Positions 1 through 11,932 are shown, counted from the stretch's first letter. The stretch is DNA of 64,000 nucleotides from Reticulitermes speratus (GCA_021186555.1 JAJKFL010000003.1:37808908-37872907); one strand, 5' to 3'. The notes: generated by a model not told the origin, from the sequence alone. Numbers and translations are program-made.

Positions 1-684
1 GTACGAAAAATTTTATTCGATTTCCTGTTTTATTATTTTATTTTAGAATTTAGTAGTATATTACAGTATCGTAAAATTAATGTTAAATATACTGTATAAA
101 ATCATAAATTCTATGTTATTAATATTTTCTGTACCTAGTGGTAGGAGTAATGTTTTTTGTGTTAATAGTACGCGCGAAAAAAATGGTTGAGAAAGCACTG
201 TGTTTGAGTATCTCCCTCCCAATCCGTCCCCCGACACATATCCTAAGAACTTACCTTAAAATCCGCACAAATTGATGACACCGCACACTTTGGTCACGAG
301 ATCTCAAACGAAATATTTTTTTGGGTTAACAAAGACGATTTTTACAGCTACCTCATTTACTCAATGTAATATAGAAGATTAATTTGAATGATGAATTTTG
401 TACCATGTTTAAGAAAGCTGTCGTAACCTACTGAAACTAGCATCGATATTGCCACGTTCCCCAAGAAATGAAAAAAAATACAAGCCTCAATTAGTAAATC
501 CGAATTCCTCCTGGAGGGTTTAAACAGGGGCCTTCTGAAAAGGACGCAATAGTACTAACAAGAGCCACAAGCAATCCTGTTGAAATGGCTGAGGCCTAAC
601 GAAACAGAGGTCCTAACTGAAACAAACTGACAATATAGTTAATCTGTACGCAATGTAACAGTTTTTTTAGCCTACCCGTAACAT
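1..684. other. AT-rich stretch, nothing recognised
   Basis: No coding frame, tRNA-like head or terminal repeat could be recognised. Stops are frequent in all frames and the composition is typical of insect intergenic or intronic DNA. Confidence 0.5.
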
Positions 685-948
685 TCCATGCAGGCACAGA
701 ATAGTAGAGGTACAGCTCCACTCATTCTCGACCTCGGCGCTGGATGGGTTGGACGGTCAACGCCACATTCCAACCTATTTACCTCCAGGAAAGAGCCCCC
801 TTATCCATTGTACGAAAGGTTGAGTGGGCCCCAGGGGTGGTCTGGAATTGTTGTGGAAAAGAGGAAAGCTGTTGCCCCCACCGGATTTGAACCTCGAACC
901 GTCCAGCCCGTAACAAGTCGCTACACCAGTTAAACGCTATTTCGGCCC
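685..948 (-). mobile_element. SINE family C1, near full length
   Basis: Read on the minus strand, a tRNA-like head (ending near 948, starting GGGCCGAAATAGCG) is followed by a B-box-like GGTTCAAATCC and then the body shared with the copies at 10102 and 48936 (GGTGGGGGC, GTAAATAGG, TTGACCGTCC). Read forward, the tail lies at 685-720 (AGTAGAGGTACAGCTCC). The short frames here come from the SINE and are not genes. The copy is diverged, with several substitutions in the head. Confidence 0.85.
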
Positions 949-1810
949 TTGCTGGAGCAAATAAGGAGTGTTAACTCATTACAACAAATTTCTATTAGTT
1001 GGTTAATTAAGTAACTTTCTTCCTTCCACCTGAATATAGAGACCGTTTCTTTCATAAAACAGTGTTACTGTATTAACGATTTGTTAAGAAATGCTGATAC
1101 TTTGCGAAAAGCACAAAAGCATGAGTAAGTCTGTACTATAACATTTATTGACTTACACGTTATTTTCAGCTTTCATAATTAGAAAACACGTATGGATCTT
1201 ACATAAAATTTCAGACACATTAATATTGAGCCTTATGGGATATGAAGCCACGTTTGTTGGCAATTTTTTTTACATACGTTTCGGAGGAGCTTGCTAAAAA
1301 CAGGAGAGACTGCCCAGAATAAGCCTGCTTTATACAAATGCAGTATAATATAACACAATTCCAAACAACTTTATTATAATTATGAATGAGTTTTCACAGC
1401 TTATATTGACTCACATTTCGTCAATATTAGCTTCATTTCGAAGTGCAGCTCGATGTCATGTTATAGTTACGTATTTGTTTTGGGAATACGGATAAAAGAT
1501 ACGACATTTTACACGACAGAATACTGTAGTACATCTGATTTTTGAACCCAATTATACAATAAACTTTAACCTTCCTGCTACTTATTTCCGTAGTAAATCA
1601 ATCTTATATCAAGAGCTATTAGCTGTTCGTATGAATCGTTTTCCATTGTACTAAAAACAGGAAGTATTTTCTGAGAATTTCAAGATAAGAGATTTCACCC
1701 AAAGAGTTACTGCTAGGTTTAAGGTCAGTCCGCTCCTGTCGCCAAATGACAAATGTCAACAAGGCGCTTTATCTTGTCCGCTGACAAATAGTAGTCTTGC
1801 GTACAGTAGA
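949..1810. other. AT-rich stretch, nothing recognised
   Basis: No open frame of note and no repeat shared with the rest of the window was seen. Confidence 0.5.
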
Positions 1811-1970
1811 GTTCTGATACGTGACGCCGTACAGTCTGATAGACATTTACCGACAATTTCGAGGAGAATGCTGTCTACATCTTCAGCACAAAGGATGGAT
1901 TAAGGAGGTTCCTACGTCACGCCTGTAAACTTCTAACAATCTACGCGACGTCACACCCCAGAAGAGAGCA
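1811..1970. mobile_element. Foldback/MITE-like element, copy 1
   Basis: The left arm starts GTGACGCCGTACAGTCTGAT at 1821. The reverse complement of the right arm (about 1930-1967) reads GTGACGTCGCGTAGATTGTT. The arms pair imperfectly over about 40 bases. The outer right end GGGGTGTGACG beside CCAGAAGAG matches the CTTCTGGGATGT ends of the other copies. The interior carries the ACCGACAATTTCGAGGAG block found in related copies as ACCGACGTTTCGGAGG. No coding capacity, so any mobility would be non-autonomous. Confidence 0.65.
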
Positions 1971-3318
1971 CTGGTCATAGCCATGTTTGTGGCAACCTCA
2001 ACATAAAAGTAATGGTAAAAATACATATAAACTGTAACAATGGAATCGCAAAAACGTACCGAAATGAATTTTCAAAATATAAGGAATCAGAAAGAGAAAG
2101 AACTTTAAAAATGTGAGCATCTAGTGACATACACATCCATACACAAGAGAACTAATTTCTTAATGGCGTAATTGAGCGGTACAAAATTTAGAAATAAATA
2201 GAGAAGCTTGCGTTAAAATATATTGGTTCGAATAATATTAGGACATTTTTTAAGAAACTTAAAAATACGTACATAGAGCAACATCCTGGTTCCTAGATCC
2301 GTTATTAACATAGTACACAAAGGTGCTCTGTTTCGACTCCAATTTTGTTCACTCATTTCAAACTACAGAAAGTAATAACTCTGTCAGTAGACATGTACTA
2401 CAACAAAGCACATGAAGATAAAGGTAGAGCCAACATTTAAAACTCAATGCACATCAAATTTACCGAAGGAATATAAACAAAATGTTCTTCACAAAAGAGT
2501 CTTTTCTCGTCGATAACATTACAAATTTTCTCTACACTTACAATCTTAGTTTGTAAGCAGCTACCTATTTGTCCCACTAATTTTGCTCATTGCATGAGGA
2601 GATAAGTAACGCAACCCAGCAATATTCCACAGACTGTACCTCATTCAGATGCTGGACATTAATGAAGATCTACTCTGCAATGCAGAATTTGTGCTTCTGC
2701 CACTTACAGAGGATAAACTACAAGAAACATCAGCGCTCATGTCTATCCAAGTCGGAATACCTCAATCCTTTGCTTACAAGATGAAAATGTTACCATCTTA
2801 TTACTTTTTGTTTCCTTTTCTGTGTACTGCATAAAATCCCTTTTATCATTTCTGATTCCTGTATTGCGTATAGTTGGCTTGGCTTTACTAGCGCACAGAA
2901 ATCACAGTGAAAGGAAAAAGACAAAACTGCAGTATGTACAGGGTGTCTCCTTTCTATCCGTCTGTTTGCGTGATAAAGCAATGGTACAGATTTTGCAAAA
3001 TTTGTCAGTTGCCTAGCTGAAAATTAATCGTTGACGTATACAATTAAAACGGAGATACTGACACCACTCTCACTTTAGGTGAATAGAATCTTAGAATGTC
3101 TGTGATTTTAAAATAATTTCCTTAGCTTAAAGGAAGTAATTGCACAAAAATAGTACTGGTGTTAACTCTCCTGTTCGGCTATTTCATATTGTTTCCAAAT
3201 TCAACGTGTGAAATACGTTAATGCGGTGATAACATCATACAGATGCACGTGTAGTACGTTATATGTTACGTTATATAATGTGCGGTTCAGAAATCCTTGA
3301 TATTTGCATATTTAATGT
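1971..3318. other. AT-rich stretch, nothing recognised
   Basis: Several frames of 60-65 codons overlap one another on both strands around 2590-3016. None has a recognisable domain or codon pattern, and I treat them as chance frames. Confidence 0.5.
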
Positions 3319-3343
3319 GAAGTGACTATTCAATAGTCACTTC
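3319..3343. repeat. Short perfect inverted repeat (12-bp arms)
   Basis: GAAGTGACTATT is followed by one base and its exact reverse complement AATAGTCACTTC. It is a compact hairpin with no poly-T or other feature that would suggest a function. Confidence 0.8.
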
Positions 3344-3399
3344 CTATCTCAGACCTTGTACTGTACGCACATATAGTGGCAGTGGTTATTGGGTGGTTA

Positions 3400-3500
3400 T
3401 AACGCCTTGAAGATGGAGGTAGATAAGTTGTTCGAAACACCAGCGATACAGCCTAGATCTATATTTCCTAATAAATAAAATCCACACAAACTAAATTGCA
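3400..3500 (+). mobile_element. Relic of the CGAAACATATG-type repeat
   Basis: CTTGAAGATGGAGGTAG is followed by GTTCGAAACACCAG. This is the same arrangement as CCTGAAGATGAACCGGGG...GTTCGAAACATG near 55820, and as the CGAAACATATG next to CATCATCAGG at 40290-40480. Only one half is visible here. Confidence 0.45.
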
Positions 3501-3584
3501 GTGAAATTGTGACATTTCTATAAGGTATCTCCATCAGTTCTCTTCTTTCTTTATTATTTTGTACCTGCAAAATATGGAGAGGAA

Positions 3585-3905
3585 ATACTATCCGGGTTAT
3601 CAAATCAAGAATAATAAAATGGAAAGGGCATGTGGCACGTACGGAGGGAAAGAAGTGCATGCAGAAGTATGGTGGAGAAACCTGACGGAAAAAGATCACT
3701 TAGAACACCTAAGCATAGATGAGAGGATAATATTAGAATGGATCTTAAAGAAATGGTTGGAACGGTGAGGACTAGATTGATCTGTCACAGAATAGGGAAA
3801 TGTTTTGAAAGCGGTAACGAACCTTCCCGTTCTATAAAATGTGAAGAATTTTTGAATAGCTGAGGGATTATGGCTTCTCAGGAAGGAATGCCGTAGAGTT
3901 AATTA
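3585..3905 (+). pseudogene. LINE polyprotein C-terminal relic
   Basis: Read across frames, the segment gives the terminal peptide pattern of insect non-LTR retrotransposons: KWKGHVARTEGKK, then DNIRMDLKEM at about 3727-3757, then DWIDLSQNREM and TNLPVL. The reading frame is broken by stops and small shifts, so it cannot encode protein. The upstream reverse transcriptase is absent, as expected of a 5'-truncated copy. A SINE C copy follows about 285 bases downstream. Family recognition is from memory of insect LINE termini, and the exact clade cannot be decided from this piece. Confidence 0.7.
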
Positions 3906-4189
3906 GTTAAAATATGGAGAAGAATAATTTGGGGAGAAATAAAAGAGTTTTCGCCATAATTCTTGTTTTTAACTTAACGGAAGTTGTTAGGCCTACTCGA
4001 CATGGGGTCACCACAGAGATTACAGCACTACCTTTACTAATGTGAAGAGGGAAGTAAAGAACATAAGATCTCCGTAGGAAAGGAACAGAATCAAGCATGC
4101 CTTCCTGAGATACGAGAGCGATTGTACGAAAGACGAAAAAAGCTAAAGTATAAGTCACAAATTCACTGAAAGGTACAGTTGTCCCTATG

Positions 4190-4651
4190 CACTCCATGAA
4201 GGCATATAGGGGGAGTAGAAGTATAGCTCTACTCATTCTTAACCTTGGCCCTAGGTGGAAGTGTGTGGTCAACATCACGATCCGGCCGCTTTACTCCCAG
4301 AAAAGAACGCCCCGGAGCCGGTCTAAATGGTATTTGGAGAAGAGAAAATAATTTGTCCCGGTTGGTTTTTTTTTTTTTTTTTTTTTTTTGCCTGTCCGGG
4401 GTTTTTCCCCTTTGATCCATTTTTGTACTGTTTAAATCCTTTCGTCCTTCATGTCACTTTACATTCCATATTACCGTCCTTACAACAAACACAACACAAA
4501 CATCCATGCCCCCGGTGGGATTCGAACCCACGATCCCAGCAAGCGAGCGGCCGTAGACCCACGCCTTAGACCGCACGGCCACTGGGATCGGCTCGAACCC
4601 CGGACCTTTCAGCCCGTAGCGAGTCGCTATACAGACTACACTACCCCGGAT
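4190..4651 (-). mobile_element. SINE family C copy split by a nested SINE
   Basis: Tail and body of a minus-strand C element occupy 4190-4365 (CATGAAGGCATATAGGGGG, then CTCATTCTTAACCTTGGC, then CCGGCCGCTTTACTCCC). The matching tRNA-like head lies at 4594-4651 (GTAGCGAGTCGCTATACAGA in the listed strand). The intervening 4366-4593 is a B-type SINE in the same orientation, so the C element was present first and B inserted into it. Confidence 0.8.
4366..4593 (-). mobile_element. SINE family B head with an alternative 3' body
   Basis: On the minus strand the head is the standard B family: CCGATCCCAGTGGCCGTGCG with A box TGGCCGTGCGGTC and B box GGTTCGAATCC. After the CATGGATG end of the head, the rest (4390-4485) does not match the body of the full B copies at 4884, 7688 and 45812. 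It carries instead a different sequence with GGGGAAAAACCCCGGACAGG near the 3' end and a 24-base poly-A (poly-T at 4366-4389 as listed). Confidence 0.8.
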
Positions 4652-4883
4652 GTCATAAATTCTTTCACGAAAGAACATGTGAAATTGCCTGTTTTTCTAT
4701 CTCTCAATTATAGGTCCAGTTCTCTAGATAAGGTAGAATTTACTCACTGCACCACTTCAGCTGCAAACAAACCTTGTCATACATTCGTGTATGTCTTTTA
4801 CCACTGACACATATACACGTGACATGTTAATGCACTATTGTTTGTATTCCTATTAAAATTAGTATTTTTAATACTTATACTGC

Positions 4884-5148
4884 CGATCCCAGTGGCCGTG
4901 CGGTCTAAGGCGTGGGTCTGCGGCCGCTCGCTTACTGGGATTGTGGGTTCGAATCCCACCGGGGGCATGGACGTCTGTCTCTTGTGAGTGTTGTGTGTTG
5001 TCAGGTAGAGCTCTCTGCGACGAGCTGGTCCCTCGTCCAGAGGAGTCCTACCGAGTGTGGTGTGTCTAAAGTGTATGATCGTGAAGCCTCGAAAAATGAG
5101 GTGGCCTAGGCCACCAAGGGGCTGTTGAGCCATTGAAAATAAAAAAAA
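4884..5148 (+). mobile_element. SINE family B, full length
   Basis: tRNA-Leu/Ser-like head CCGATCCCAGTGGCCGTGCG, A box TGGCCGTGCGGTC and exact B box GGTTCGAATCC. The body then has TTGTGTGTTGTCAGGTAGAG, CAGAGGAGTCCTACCGAGTG and GAGGTGGCCTAGGCCACCAA. It ends in AAAATAAAAAAAA at 5140-5148. Any target duplication is not clean (ATACTTATACT against ATACTACTACT). Confidence 0.93.
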
Positions 5149-5810
5149 CATACTACTACTAACACATTGAATGGTAAATTTTCTTCATTATTATCGCCAT
5201 ATGTATTTGTATATGTTGTTGTTAGCATGCCTTATTAAACGGAAGAGCGGGTCTAGTGCAGTGATTTGTCTGGCTGCAAAATTTCATTCCTAGGCAAGGA
5301 CAGAAATTGCTTTCATTACCGTTTCCAGAATGCTTCTGAGCCGCATCCAGCCTCAAATTAATGGATATCGCAGTGCTTTTCCTCAGTGGTAAAGCGGCAG
5401 ACTATTTACCCGCATGTAGCGCACAGGTACCTCAAAGAACGCCTGCAGCTATAGCTACCTGACATGAGTCGTTAAGATATGGTGCTTAATTAAGCACAAA
5501 AAGCTTGCACTTTAATAAATACCTATTGAATTAAATTGAATTGATTATTATTGCACAGTATTACACCTAAAATGTATTCTCTCCATAAGCTAGTGTCAAA
5601 ACTTGTACCTCAAGCACATCAAGTAGTTCCCTGGTGCTCGTAGATATGGAATTAAAAGAAGTGTTTTGTTTCCACGTAAAAGCAATTACAGTACATGTTA
5701 TTTCCAGAATGGCTGTCTTCTGTAATTCCGCGCTGGACTCTTTTTCCGGCATGTCTTCTGAATAAGGCTGAAATGATCTTGATATGTTTCCATTCGGACA
5801 CAGGGACACA
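5149..5810. other. AT-rich stretch with a possible LINE 3' tail
   Basis: The part at about 5375-5555 ends in AAATTGAATTGATTATTATT, like the LINE-type 3' ends near 13190 and 42775 (TAGAATTAATTGAATTAG). No coding remnant is visible. The rest is unrecognised. Confidence 0.35.
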
Positions 5811-6071
5811 ATTTTTTTTTTTTTTGTAACAGCCCAAATTGGGTTAGGCCGCCTCATTTTTGAGGTTCCTTGATCACACACAAGTAGACACACACGCCCG
5901 GTAGGACTCCCCTGAACGAGTGATCAGCTCGTCACAGTGACCGCTAGCTATACAACAAACAACAAACACAAGAAACGAAAACCTATGCCCTCAGTGGGAT
6001 TCGAATCTGTGATCCCAGCAAACAAACGGCTGCAGACCTACGCCTTAGACTGCACGGTCACCGGGATCGGC
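5811..6071 (-). mobile_element. SINE family B, full length, diverged
   Basis: In the listed strand it begins with poly-T (5812-5825, the A tail of the minus-strand element), then GTAACAGCCCAAATTGGG and AGGCCGCCTCATTTTTGAGG. It ends in the inverted head (GGGATTCGAATCTGTGATCCC, then TGCACGGTCACCGGGATCGG). The B box is intact as GGATTCGAATC on the listed strand. Confidence 0.92.
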
Positions 6072-6185
6072 TATTTTGCCTTTACATACGATTATTCTAA
6101 TCAGTTACATTTTCACACCCCACATGCTCTACTTTATTTTATAGATCCTCTTATGTCAGTATTTTTACGTCCTTTTTCTTCTTTC

Positions 6186-6345
6186 GTCTTCTGGGATGTT
6201 ATACCGTATCGACTGGTACATAGTTACGGTCGTTTTGAAGGATTATAAAGCCTTCATTTTTGGGGTCAAACAATCCAAGAAGCGGGAAGAATGCTAGAGT
6301 TTATATTCTCTCTTCTGAGATGTTAAGCTGTTACCACTTGACAGT
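6186..6345. mobile_element. Foldback element remnants (two left halves)
   Basis: GTCTTCTGGGATGTTATACC at 6187 and TCTTCTGAGATGTTAAGCTG at 6308 are both copies of the left terminus seen at 11945. The GGTCGTTTTGAAGGA block inside parallels ACCGACGTTTCGAACGA of the better copies. No convincing right arm remains. Confidence 0.45.
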
Positions 6346-7678
6346 GAAAACAGAGGCATTACCATCCTTCGAATAGTCGGTAACTAGCTGCCAATAGATA
6401 CGGATTAATACCTTCAACACCACTGGCCTGGGAATTTCAAACCTCGCACTCTTTCTGATTATTCTCCTTTTCTTCTTCAGTATCATTATCATTATTTATT
6501 GAATTTTTCACTGATTTACGAGTACTTCTATTATCTGCTTTGGTACCTTTATTTATTATATATGTGTTTATTTATTTCTAAAACCTTCCGACTCCTGCCG
6601 TATTTCCTCACACTATTTGGCAAGTTCCAGTAGCCAGCAAGTTGCAGCACCCCACCCTGTAAAAGCGTCTGCAGTGACTGTTCGCTTTTGTATTCAGTTC
6701 ACGGCGCCCAAGCTCGCACGCTGCGCTCTGTCACATCCAGAATGTATCTGGGATGTCAATCTTTTGCGCGACCCGTGTTTGTCTCACCGGACTGGACCGG
6801 ACAAGAAGACAAGGTAAGACAAGACAAGAGTAAAATGATTATTATTGGAACCTGATGCGGCATTGTTATGTCACTTTGACTTGCACTGGTACAAAAATGT
6901 ATAAACACAGTCAGTACTGGAACTTAACAAGTTTATTCTCTTGTATGTAACTAGTTGTTGCGGATAAAAGCGGACTTACGTTATAAATTCGCGTAGACAT
7001 TTCTGCATCATTTGCTCCGGTGTTCATCCGATTATGGATTGCAAATATTCTATAAGTCGAGGATAGCCAGTTTTCTTTCTTAGTTTTTCATCGTTTTCTG
7101 GTAACCTACAGACCTTACTGCCTGTAAACCGTAACTGATGAAGAGTTACTTGTTTTCAGTCGCTCAACTTCATTTATGTTTGTTTTGGTTGTTATTCATT
7201 TTATCAGCCTCATCACTATCAGGATTTTTCAGTTTGTGACGCTGTGAATATATTTGTAAACTCGGGTCGGCCTATAATATTTCAGACCTTACGCCGATAT
7301 TATGCCGCTTCATATAATAAAAGCCTGCAGCGTCATTAGCTATTGCCATCCGCATCTACATTGCAGATACCTTCAAGTTGCGATAGGTTCCTGTTTTTGT
7401 TAAAATATTCTGTCGTTTATTGTAATAGTTAACACACTAAAAGTATATCTAGCTGCATTTCTTCGTAATATGCTGCACCTGGGTAAATGCTCTTCCTTGA
7501 ATATGCTCTGATACAATAGGCTACGTGATATATATATGTGAATACACCAGTAGGTGATTACAGAAACTACAGAGCCGGACAATATCAGACTTATACATCA
7601 TTACATCTACTGTTAAGAGTAATCTGATAGAAAATGAATACATATAAATACATAGGATTTCCACAAAATAAAGTAGGT
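6346..7678. other. AT-rich stretch, nothing recognised
   Basis: It contains short GACAAG-type tandem words near 6795-6830 and no recognisable gene. A 66-codon frame at 6617-6817 has no domain that I recognise. Confidence 0.5.
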
Positions 7679-7953
7679 AATTCAAATGTGCCGATCCCAG
7701 TGACCGCAAGGTCTAAGGCGTGGGTCTGCGGCAGCTCGCTTGCTGACATTGTGGGCTCGAATCCCGCCGGAGGCATGGTTGTCTCTCTCTTGTGGGTGTT
7801 GTGTGTTATCAGGAAGAGGTATCTGCGACGGGCTGATCGCTTGTCCAGAGGAGTCCTACCGAGTGTGGTGTGTCTAAGTGTGACCGTGAAGCCTCAATAA
7901 TGAGGAGGCCCTGGCCCACTAGGGGCTGTTGCACCATGGAAAAAAATTCAAAT
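7679..7953 (+). mobile_element. SINE family B with target-site duplication
   Basis: The full-length B element spans about 7688-7944, with head CCGATCCCAGTGACCGCAAG and A-rich end GGAAAAAAA. It is bracketed by the direct repeat AATTCAAAT at 7679-7687 and 7945-7953, as expected for LINE-mediated insertion. The A box has decayed (TGACCGCAAGGTC). Confidence 0.93.
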
Positions 7954-8435
7954 ATAATAAGAATGAAACTTGACTCACAAATAAGAGATCTCGGATACAT
8001 TTTTCGATATCAGCTTCGAATGACCATCGCGGTTGAATGTTTGGCAAACCCGCTTTTTATTTGGAAGTTTCTGGATACAGATTTCAGCCCGGAGACCAAG
8101 TATTCTAACTCACGTTTCTCGAGGTTTTCCATAACACCCCCCCCTCGGAAAATTTCTTGGTTATTCAGTTTTGGCCAAGAATACGTCCTAATAAATCAAT
8201 AAGCCTAACTATTCAATGCCATAATTTAATTGGATACCCTACAGTCTGAACTGCTGAGAGATCTGCTAAATATACCATAAATAAATACGTAAATAAATAA
8301 TCTGATTATTAGCTTGTTATCTAGGTCTTCAAACACCCAACCTCTAATGAAGACGTGTGCCCCAAAATGTCTTAAGTAACTGCAGCTGCAGCTTAAAATA
8401 TTTCCCCTTAAATGCTTTAGTGACGACATATTTAA

Positions 8436-8725
8436 TTTTTTTTTTGTGATGAAGGGCCCCGCAGCTGACGCTACGGACGCACCACAGCCTAAGGCTTTTT
8501 GTGCAACCCTGTGATGATGAAGATGAGCAGTCTTTTTTACCAAGTTTTATAAGTAATGGAGCACCAGTGGAATGAAATTGACAGGGGAAAACTGACAACT
8601 CGGAGAAAAACCTGTTCCAGTGCCACTTTGCCCACCACAAATCTCACATGGACTTGACCTGGGATCGAACCCGGGCCTGCGCGGTGAGAGGCCGGCGACT
8701 AGCCGCCTGAGCCATGGCACGGCCT
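8436..8725 (-). mobile_element. SINE family A, full length
   Basis: On the minus strand: GGCCGTGCCATGGCTCAGGC with A box TGGCTCAGGCGG, then GGGTTCGATCCCAGG (B box). The body includes GTGGGCAAAGTGGCACTGG, CCTGTCAATTTCATTCC and CATCATCACAGGGTTGCACA, ending in GGGGCCCTTCATCAC and poly-A. The 3' end CGGACGCACC...GGGGCCC is the same as in the copies at 17319 and 27465. Confidence 0.93.
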
Positions 8726-10101
8726 CCTTTCTAAGGGTTACACAATGTTTTGTACATGAACCTCAAGAAAGGAGTCTAAAGGAAAGAGAATGGGTGAACG
8801 GGAAGGTCAATAACTCAGTTCTCTTCTATCCAGTCACTGTAAAATGAATTATAGTGTGTCACCAATACGTAACAGTGTGGCCTCTACTCGTAAGTTGACG
8901 TTAGCTCGTCAGATTTGAGGTAACGATGGTAAGTGTAAAGAGTACTGTCGTCTGGGACGTGACGTCACTAAGTAAGTAGAAATTTACAGACAATTCGGAG
9001 GCGCGGCTTCCACCTTCATTCATATTCCGTTCACACTTACAGCTCGCAGTTCATGGTCTCCCACATTAGTGGAACATACAAACAAACACAGATCTATGAC
9101 ACCAGCAATTAATAAGGAGACGAAACACATCACTCTAGTGGAGAAAATTATAGAGTACAGAATCTCTTTAGACTTACGGTTCTTAAGATAGTATGGTTTA
9201 AACGTAGCTCAAATCACAAATGTTTCAATGCGTTGTTCCCTGCTCTTTCTTAACAAGCCGCGCATTAACAGCCGAAAAAGGAATTACAAAGGGCGTAATT
9301 ACAGGAGAAAATCCTATTCGCCCTACAAGACTTAGCTTTCGGGTAATACGAGGTAAGTTGCAACTGCATTGGTTCCTTTAATTACATCTTCAGGAAGAAA
9401 ACTAGGTGTAGATAATCCTCCTAAAACCAAAACCTGTTTATTTTTATAGGGCTAAGTCTATCAGAGACAAAGACAGCACATTAGAACACACCCACCTAGG
9501 CCGTGAAACTGTGAGTGGAAAACTATGTCACTTCGCCAGATTACATGGAGTCCACCTTTCTGAGCAACCACAAAAACAGAAAGACATTAAGAACGGTGAA
9601 ATGAGATAAAATTAACCTGTCTTCTGTCATCACAGACAACGTGATGAAAACCGTAGCGGTGTTTCTATGGTGCCGGTGATGTAAACATCTGTTTTAAACG
9701 AATCATTGTCAGCAGTGAAAATAATAAACAAATATTTTAATACGCCGACTCTGCTGAGTATTAACTTTTCATCCACTGAATAGTTCTCATCAAACTTTGT
9801 AAAGAAGATGGGCATTAATGGGATTGTAATATTTGTGTTGGTTTCCCTTTATGCTGTTTCTTATAATGGAGGTTTAGTAATTGCAGACGCAGTGTGCATA
9901 ACACAATTTTCCTTACGTAAAAAAAAAATGATTCCCACAATAAAATTCAAATTTTTAAAACCAATAAATGAAATTGAATTTGTGCAGCCTAATTCTTCAA
10001 TTCCGGTACCTTACGAGAATTCCGTGATATTATACGTTTCTGAATTCCATTTTTTTGTCATGTCATCTCTAATGACTATATATTATTTACTTTCGACGAA
10101 G
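8726..10101. other. AT-rich stretch, nothing firm
   Basis: A single foldback-like terminus (GTCGTCTGGGACGTGACGTC) lies near 8949. A frame starting at 9808 opens with a hydrophobic stretch (MGINGIVIFVLVSLYAVS) but has no recognisable domain and runs straight into the SINE at 10102, so I do not call it a gene. Confidence 0.45.
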
Positions 10102-10395
10102 TGGGCCGGAATAGCTCGGTCGGTATTGCGATTCGCTATGGGCTGGACGGGCTGGGGATCGAATACCAGTGGGGGCGAAATTTTCCGCACCAGTCCAAAC
10201 CAGCCCTTTGCTCACCCAGTCTCCTGTACAGTGCGTACCGGCTCTCTTTCCCGGGGGTAAAGCGGCCGGGGCGTGGCGTTGACCACCAACCCCATCTAGA
10301 GCCGAGGTTAAAGAAAGAGTAAAGTTATATCCTTGCTCCCCCTCTGGGCCTTCATGGCCTGTTCTAGGGTAAACTATACCTTTACCTTTTTTTAA
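10102..10395 (+). mobile_element. SINE family C1, full length
   Basis: Head GGGCCGGAATAGCTCGGTCG, A-box-like TAGCTCGGTCGG and B-box-like GGATCGAATACC. The body has CAGTGGGGGCGAAATTTTCC, CCCGGGGGTAAAGCGGCCGG and GGCGTTGACCACC. The tail is CTGGGCCTTCATGGCCTG, then CTATACCTTTACCTTTTTTT. The TTTAC-rich 3' end is shared with family D. Confidence 0.92.
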
Positions 10396-11932
10396 TTCCG
10401 ACGATAAACCGACATTTGTGATTACTAACATAATTTCTTTAATTACTGTAAAAGTATTAATAAAATCAAGGGTTTTATCTCATATTTTTGCCTTTAGACT
10501 GCGTCTTTCTCCAACGATTACCAGGAATTTACCGTTTGCCTCTTACATAAACTAAAGTTGGTTTTATTTAAATTCCTTCCTCATACACGCTAAGCGTTAC
10601 AAGTTAATGCACCACTTAGTATGCTCTCATCATGGAAGAGTCAATATTAGCAGAGTGAGTGCGTTATGTATTTGCTCCGAGCTATCAGTGGTGTTGACTC
10701 TTGTAAACTCGATAACAAACACACCGCATGATTGTTTGCTCCTTTGTTGACTCTTTTCTCGCATGTCGTTTTGTACACAAACTTCAAGAAAAAGATCAAA
10801 CAACGGAGTTTGTTTTTGAAAAATAAACGAATCCTTACGTATGTAACAAAAACTATAGCAAAGCAATATACAGTGGTTGTTGTGTGATTGATGCTGGTGT
10901 AGCGGGTGGAGTGTTGGAGGGTAAATAGATTCTTAAAGCGTTTGCTAAGTGTTTGCGGTAATAGACGGCTTGTATCCTAGAACGTGCGTGGTCACTGGCA
11001 TCAGCTAGAACTACGGGAATTTTAATTCGTTTTATGTACATGCCGACCTGAAGGGACGTATCACTTATATCGAAAACTGACATTCTCGTAATGACCTATT
11101 TGTACGGTGTAAGTTTACATCAGGGGTGCACAGATTTTCCAAAAATTTAGGATTGACCTCCAAAAACGCAAGGTCCCAGAAGGAAGACATGAAGCAATTT
11201 CTACCATGAGGACCCATGAATATTAGGCGCCAGCGTATAAAATTAGTCACCACGGGGACCTGGCGTCTGGGATTTGGTCACCCCTTTTTATATGCTCTTT
11301 TATGTTGCTTTTAAAGTAAGAGAACATGATGATTATGCGGCCCTCAGAAATGTCAGCCGCCATTCTTCAGTTGTCTAGTGGATGCTTCGGTTCTATTTTT
11401 TAAAAAGCCAAAGGAATAAAGAATAAATTACGTCAGAAATATATTTACGAAATTGTTCTGTATGGATCCATCAGTTTTATATTAAAAAAGCAAATGAAAA
11501 GAATATGGACGGCAGAAATGATTTCTGTTGTAGTGATTTGTGGTGTAGAGAGACGGATAGTATAAGCAATGAAGGTATTTAATAATAACTGGGAATAACA
11601 CTTATTAATATAACAGTAAATTACTAGCAAAGCCGTCAAAGGACACAAGTGACTGGGGACGCCCTATAAAAGAACGGAGGAAGGGGTTTAAATCGCTGTA
11701 ATCGGAAGAGGTGGACAGCTTAGGTAATCCGTGATTTTATACTGACGTTTACTTCCATAATTTTTGTAAGAATGGCGACAAGTTTTGCCTTATCTGTTGT
11801 CCTCTACTTACAGAGTCAGATGTTTGAAAGCCGGCTTAGAATTAATTGCTTTAAGCTAAAACTTAATGCACATTAGAACGTTTTCAACAAATTCGAGCAT
11901 GAGAGATTTGAGATCTTCACAACCGTCTTGCC
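10396..11932. other. AT-rich stretch, nothing recognised
   Basis: Frames here are under 80 codons and lack recognisable features. GAGAGATTTGAGATCTTCAC at about 11902 resembles the outer flank (GCGAGATTTGAGGATCTCAC) that precedes foldback copies elsewhere. Confidence 0.45.

Noticed and set aside
9808..10101. Possible secreted peptide with hydrophobic N-terminus
   Set aside because: The hydrophobic start is AT-driven, the frame continues into a SINE, and no homologous domain is recognised.
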